DNA from: Sphingomonas panacisoli
Lineage (GTDB): Bacteria > Pseudomonadota > Alphaproteobacteria > Sphingomonadales > Sphingomonadaceae
Reading direction: 5' to 3'
Assembly (NCBI RefSeq): GCF_007859635.1
Contig: NZ_CP042306.1
Coordinates: 1,240,001 to 1,304,000 of the forward strand
Length of the DNA: 64,000 nt
Part shown: positions 61,043 to 64,000 of the stretch, one piece after another
How positions within the stretch are numbered: position 1 is the first letter of the stretch
How the letters are laid out: the number at the start of each line of letters is the position of its first letter
Program-made: the position numbers and the translations under genes
The notes under the pieces: model-generated
What the model was told of the DNA's origin: nothing
What the model saw: the letters and a program-made list of their open reading frames with translations, nothing else
The model's database searches: none

Positions 61043-61057
61043 GCGGAGGTTCACGAT

Positions 61058-62299
61058 ATGCGGGTGGGATTGACGATTGGATTGTTTCTCGCCGCGAGTT
61101 CGGCCTTTGCGGAACTGCCGGTCCAACCCGCATCGACCGCGTGGCCGGGGACCGAGATCGCGCTCGGCAGTGCGCAGCAGATAGACGCCGCGGCGGCGCT
61201 GTTCCCCAACAGCTCGAATTTGCAGCGTCGCCGGCTTGGGGCGGCGATGGAGGGCGGCGACAAGGCGGGGGCGCTCGACGCGGCGCGCCGGCTCGCCGCG
61301 ATGGGCGCCAGTCTGTCGCAGGGGTCGCGGACACGGGTGGGGGCCTTCATCGGCGCAGACGCGATGGCGGCGCTGTCACCGCGGTTCGATGCCAATATCG
61401 CGCCGACCGGGGCCAGCACGCTCTTCACGACGGTGCCCGAATCGCATCGCCTGATCGAAGGACTGATGTGGGATAGCCGCGCGAAGAGGCTCTATGCGGC
61501 GACCGTGGTCGATCGCCAGTTGCTTGCGCTGACGCCGCCCAACGGCGCAACGGTCGCGGCGGCGGGGGACTTCGGCAGCTTGTTCGGCGGGGCGTATGAC
61601 CCTGTGCGGGGGAAATTGTGGATCGCGTCGGCCTCGATCGAGCAGACGCCCAGGAACGTCGCGACCTTCACCGGGTTGCTTGCGGTCGATGTGCGTGGTT
61701 CGGCCAAGCCTGCCACTATTCTCGCACCGGCCGGATCGAACGCGACCTTGGGCGATATCGCGGTGGCGGCGGACGGTACGGTGTATGCGTCCGATGGTCT
61801 GAAGGGCGGAATCTATCGGTGCCGGCCGGGATGTGCGCAGCTCGAAACGTTCATCGCGCCCGGGCGCTTTTTCAGCAGCCAGGGGATGGTGCTGTCGCGG
61901 GATCAGAAATGGCTCTACGTCGCCGATTATCGTTACGGGCTGGCGGCGGTCGAGCGGTCCACTGGGCGCATCACCCGGATCCTCGGCGACGAGACGATGA
62001 TGCTCGACGGTATCGACGCGCTGGTCGGCTATAACGGCGACCTGATCGCGATTCAGAACGGCGTCGGCCCGGTCCGGATCCTACGGCTCCATCTGTCCAA
62101 GACGGGCGATCGCGTCGAGCGGCTTGACGTGCTGGAGCGCGGCAATCCGGCCTGGGGCGAGCCGTCGCTCTGCGTCGTGGTCGGGAACCGGTTGCTCTAC
62201 GTCGCCGATCCGCAATGGGACCGCTATGGCGATGGCGGGGTCGCCGCGGCCGACAAACCGGCACGGCCGACCCCGATCCGCGCACTTCGGCTCCGCTGA
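61058..62299 (+). CDS. Exported beta-propeller protein (SMP-30/NHL-like)
   Basis: This 413-residue protein has a signal peptide (MRVGLTIGLFLAASSAFA). A helical N-terminal part (residues about 40-110) is followed by a six-bladed propeller with repeats such as LIEGLMWDSRAKRLYAATVV, LGDIAVAADGTVYASDGLKG, SQGMVLSRDQKWLYVADYRY and ALVGYNGDLIAIQNG. The blades resemble gluconolactonase/SMP-30 and NHL proteins. It is probably periplasmic. No catalytic residues can be assigned, and it starts 16 bases after suhB. Confidence 0.78.
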   Translation: MRVGLTIGLFLAASSAFAELPVQPASTAWPGTEIALGSAQQIDAAAALFPNSSNLQRRRLGAAMEGGDKAGALDAARRLAAMGASLSQGSRTRVGAFIGADAMAALSPRFDANIAPTGASTLFTTVPESHRLIEGLMWDSRAKRLYAATVVDRQLLALTPPNGATVAAAGDFGSLFGGAYDPVRGKLWIASASIEQTPRNVATFTGLLAVDVRGSAKPATILAPAGSNATLGDIAVAADGTVYASDGLKGGIYRCRPGCAQLETFIAPGRFFSSQGMVLSRDQKWLYVADYRYGLAAVERSTGRITRILGDETMMLDGIDALVGYNGDLIAIQNGVGPVRILRLHLSKTGDRVERLDVLERGNPAWGEPSLCVVVGNRLLYVADPQWDRYGDGGVAAADKPARPTPIRALRLR

Positions 62300-62351
62300 C
62301 CTTCTCGCGAGCATAACGCGCCCTTAACGATGACGGGCCTACGCGCGGACT

Positions 62352-63544
62352 ATGTCCGACGGTACGCATCGAACGATCGACGACGCCCTGCTCAGAGCGC
62401 GGGTCAACGCGGTCTATGCGCTGGCGCTGCCGACGATCGCGATGGACCTGCTCGGTTCGGCGCTGATGGCGATGTATTTCTGGACCCCGGAGCGCTCGGG
62501 CGGGTTGTTCGCCTGGCTCGCCACGACCGTCGTGTTGTGCGCCGCCCGGACCGGTGCCGCGGTAGGATTTCATAGGGGAAACTCGATCCCGTCCCCGCGC
62601 GCTCGGTGGCGCGACTGCTGATGCTGTTCGCCGGCTTGTCGGCGATCCTTTGGAGCGGCGCGGTCGGCTGGATGCTGGCGGTCGGCACCGACAACCAAGT
62701 CATGTTCGTCGTCTGCATCACGCTCGCCGCGATCAGTATGACGATCGCCAACGTCGCGTATTGGCCGGTCTATGTGATCTTCGCGATCCCGGTGTCGTTG
62801 TCGGCGGCGTTCGGGCTCGCCATCTCGGGCCGACCGGGGCATGCGGTGCTGGCAGGGGCGGGATTGGCGCTGGCGGTGTCGATGTCCGCGATCAGCCGCC
62901 GGCTCGGCAACCAGATCACGCGTGCGTTCAGTCTCGCCACGGCGAACCAGGCGTTGGTGGATTCACTCGGCGAACGGGGTCGCGAACTCGAACAGGCCTG
63001 CGACGCGCTCGAACGCGTCAGCCGCACCGATCCGCTGACCGGGCTCGCCAATCGCCGCTCGCGCGACATGCGGCTCGCTGACGAGTGGACGCGGGCGATG
63101 CGGAGCGGCGGGTCGCTGGCGGTGGTCGCGATCGACGTCGATCGGTTCAAGCGGTTCAACGACACGCACGGCCATGACGAGGGCGACCGCGCGCTGCAGG
63201 CGGTCGCCGCGATGCTCGAACAGGGCATCCGCGTACCCATCGATCTCGCCGCGCGACAGGGCGGGGAGGAGTTCATGCTGATCCTGCCCGGCGTCGATCT
63301 GGCCGGTGCCGCATCGATCGCCGAGCGCGTCCGCGTGATGGTCGCCAAGTGCAGCGCCGACCCGGCGTACGCGCTTCCAGAGAAGATCACGATCAGCCTT
63401 GGCGTTGCGGCGATGGAGCCGGCGCTCGGCCGGTCGATGCACGAACTGACCATCGCCGCCGATGCCGCGCTCTATCAGGCGAAACTCGGCGGCCGGAACC
63501 GCTACGAACTGGGTACGATCCGGCCCGTCGCCAGCGCCGCCTGA
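62352..63544 (+). pseudogene. Membrane GGDEF protein (diguanylate cyclase), frameshifted
   Basis: The first frame (MSDGTHRTIDDALLRARVNAVYA..) covers the N-terminus and two TMs; the second covers further TMs (LLMLFAGLSAILWSGAVGWM; VMFVVCITLAAISMTIA), a short coiled linker and a complete GGDEF domain. The GGDEF domain has DPLTGLANRRSRD, VAIDVDRFKRFNDTHGHDEGD, and the active site RQGGEEFMLIL. One base is missing in the G run at 62575-62578. Adding a G gives HRGKLDPVPARSVARLL and joins both frames into about 397 residues. The inhibitory RxxD site is not conserved. If intact it would make c-di-GMP. Confidence 0.85.
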
Positions 63545-63565
63545 CCACGCGCAACGCGCGCTAAT

Positions 63566-63580
63566 TGCGAGTCATTCTCA
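63566..63580. promoter_or_regulatory. Fur-box-like site upstream of nuoA
   Basis: TGCGAGTCATTCTCA resembles the Fur consensus TGAGAATNATTCTCA (12 of 14 defined positions). It lies about 75 bp before the nuoA start. Confidence 0.35.
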
Positions 63581-63655
63581 CGCCTCTCGCCCTTGCCCGT
63601 TTTGGGGTGCCGTCCTAGAGGGACCGCAACGCTTCGCACTCGCGAGAGAAAGCCT

Positions 63656-64000
63656 TTGGTCGACCTATCGCAATATCTGCCGATCCTCCTGTTCCTGGGG
63701 GTCGCGCTCGCCCTGAGTTCCGCCTTCGTGTTCCTGCCGATGATCGCCGCGCGGTTCACCGGCGCGCACAAGCCGAACCCGGAAAAGCTCAGCGAATATG
63801 AGTGCGGCTTCCCCGCGTTCGAGGATCCGCGCAGTCAGTTCGACGTGCGGTTCTACCTCGTCGCGATCCTGTTCATCATCTTCGATCTCGAAGCGGCGTT
63901 CATCTATCCCTGGGCGGTCAGCGTGTTCGAGCTCGGCTGGGTGGCGTGGGGGTCGATGATGATCTTCATCGCCGAACTGGCGTTGGGCCTTGTCTACGCA
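63656..64000 (+). CDS. nuoA: NADH-quinone oxidoreductase subunit A (3' end beyond window)
   Basis: The first 115 residues of complex I subunit A are seen. A first TM (YLPILLFLGVALALSSAFVFLPM), the conserved loop EKLSEYECGFPAFEDPRSQFDVRFYLVA and the second TM (ILFIIFDLEAAFIYPWAV) are unmistakable. A third TM begins at the right edge. The start is TTG 63656 with GAGAG upstream. The nuo operon presumably continues to the right. A Fur-box-like site lies upstream. Confidence 0.93.
   Translation, partial: MVDLSQYLPILLFLGVALALSSAFVFLPMIAARFTGAHKPNPEKLSEYECGFPAFEDPRSQFDVRFYLVAILFIIFDLEAAFIYPWAVSVFELGWVAWGSMMIFIAELALGLVYA

Overview
The window looks like a chromosomal segment of a Sphingomonas-type alphaproteobacterium. 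It is GC-rich and densely coded. Clues to the lineage are large TonB-dependent receptors beside sugar genes, a PEP-CTERM protein of the PEPATWAMM type, class I fructose-bisphosphate aldolase, a DUF2842 protein, the zapA / 5-formyl-THF cyclo-ligase neighbourhood, and two promoters that match the EcfG general-stress consensus. No phage, IS element or CRISPR array is visible.

Layout. (1) 1-9456: an alpha-glucan/maltose-type utilisation locus: TonB receptor, flavin-dependent tryptophan halogenase (frameshifted), two GH13 amylases, a LacI regulator and an MFS sugar transporter. A shared 16-bp operator-like site lies in front of two of the transcription units. (2) 9440-12133: an EF-hand protein followed by an OmpR-type two-component system. 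(3) 12342-45461: a large acyl-CoA catabolic island. It holds two acyl-CoA synthetases, two thioesterases, five acyl-CoA dehydrogenases (two alpha/beta pairs plus one ACAD10/11-like enzyme next to its APH-type kinase partner), four SDRs, a Zn alcohol dehydrogenase, a bifunctional enoyl-CoA hydratase/3-hydroxyacyl-CoA dehydrogenase, an amidase, a serine esterase, a second large TonB receptor, several MFS transporters and a TetR regulator with two HTH domains. The substrate cannot be named; a hydrophobic ester, amide or branched/hydroxy acid imported through the TonB receptor is a reasonable guess. (4) 45534-51285: small stress-linked membrane protein, MFS, GNAT, Crp/Fnr regulator with a perfect FNR box, glycerol kinase, AI-2E-family permease, tRNA-Asp. 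(5) 51286-53023: DUF2842, 5-FCL, a 6S-RNA-like candidate, zapA and a small coiled-coil gene, with arrays of tight perfect hairpins. (6) 53164-64000: gap (frameshifted), pgk, TlpA-like thioredoxin, fba, O-methyltransferase, PEP-CTERM protein, thiE, efp, suhB, a beta-propeller protein, a GGDEF protein (frameshifted) and the start of nuoA.

Two things run through the window. First, ten copies of paired palindromic repeats (three sequence classes with one architecture), plus one larger inverted repeat, sit mostly at gene junctions. One copy encodes the N-terminus of an amidase, and others lie directly against ribosome binding sites. Second, three genes (halogenase, gap, GGDEF) each carry one small indel. 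One is in a G run and one in a GC dinucleotide run, so sequencing error must be excluded before biology is inferred.

The observations most worth following are the split ACAD10/11-plus-APH module with its tandem-HTH TetR and a palindrome shared with a second locus; the EcfG promoters in front of two tiny membrane proteins, one preceded by three phased 20-bp repeats; the structured RNA candidates around tRNA-Asp and zapA; and the repeat-derived amidase N-terminus.
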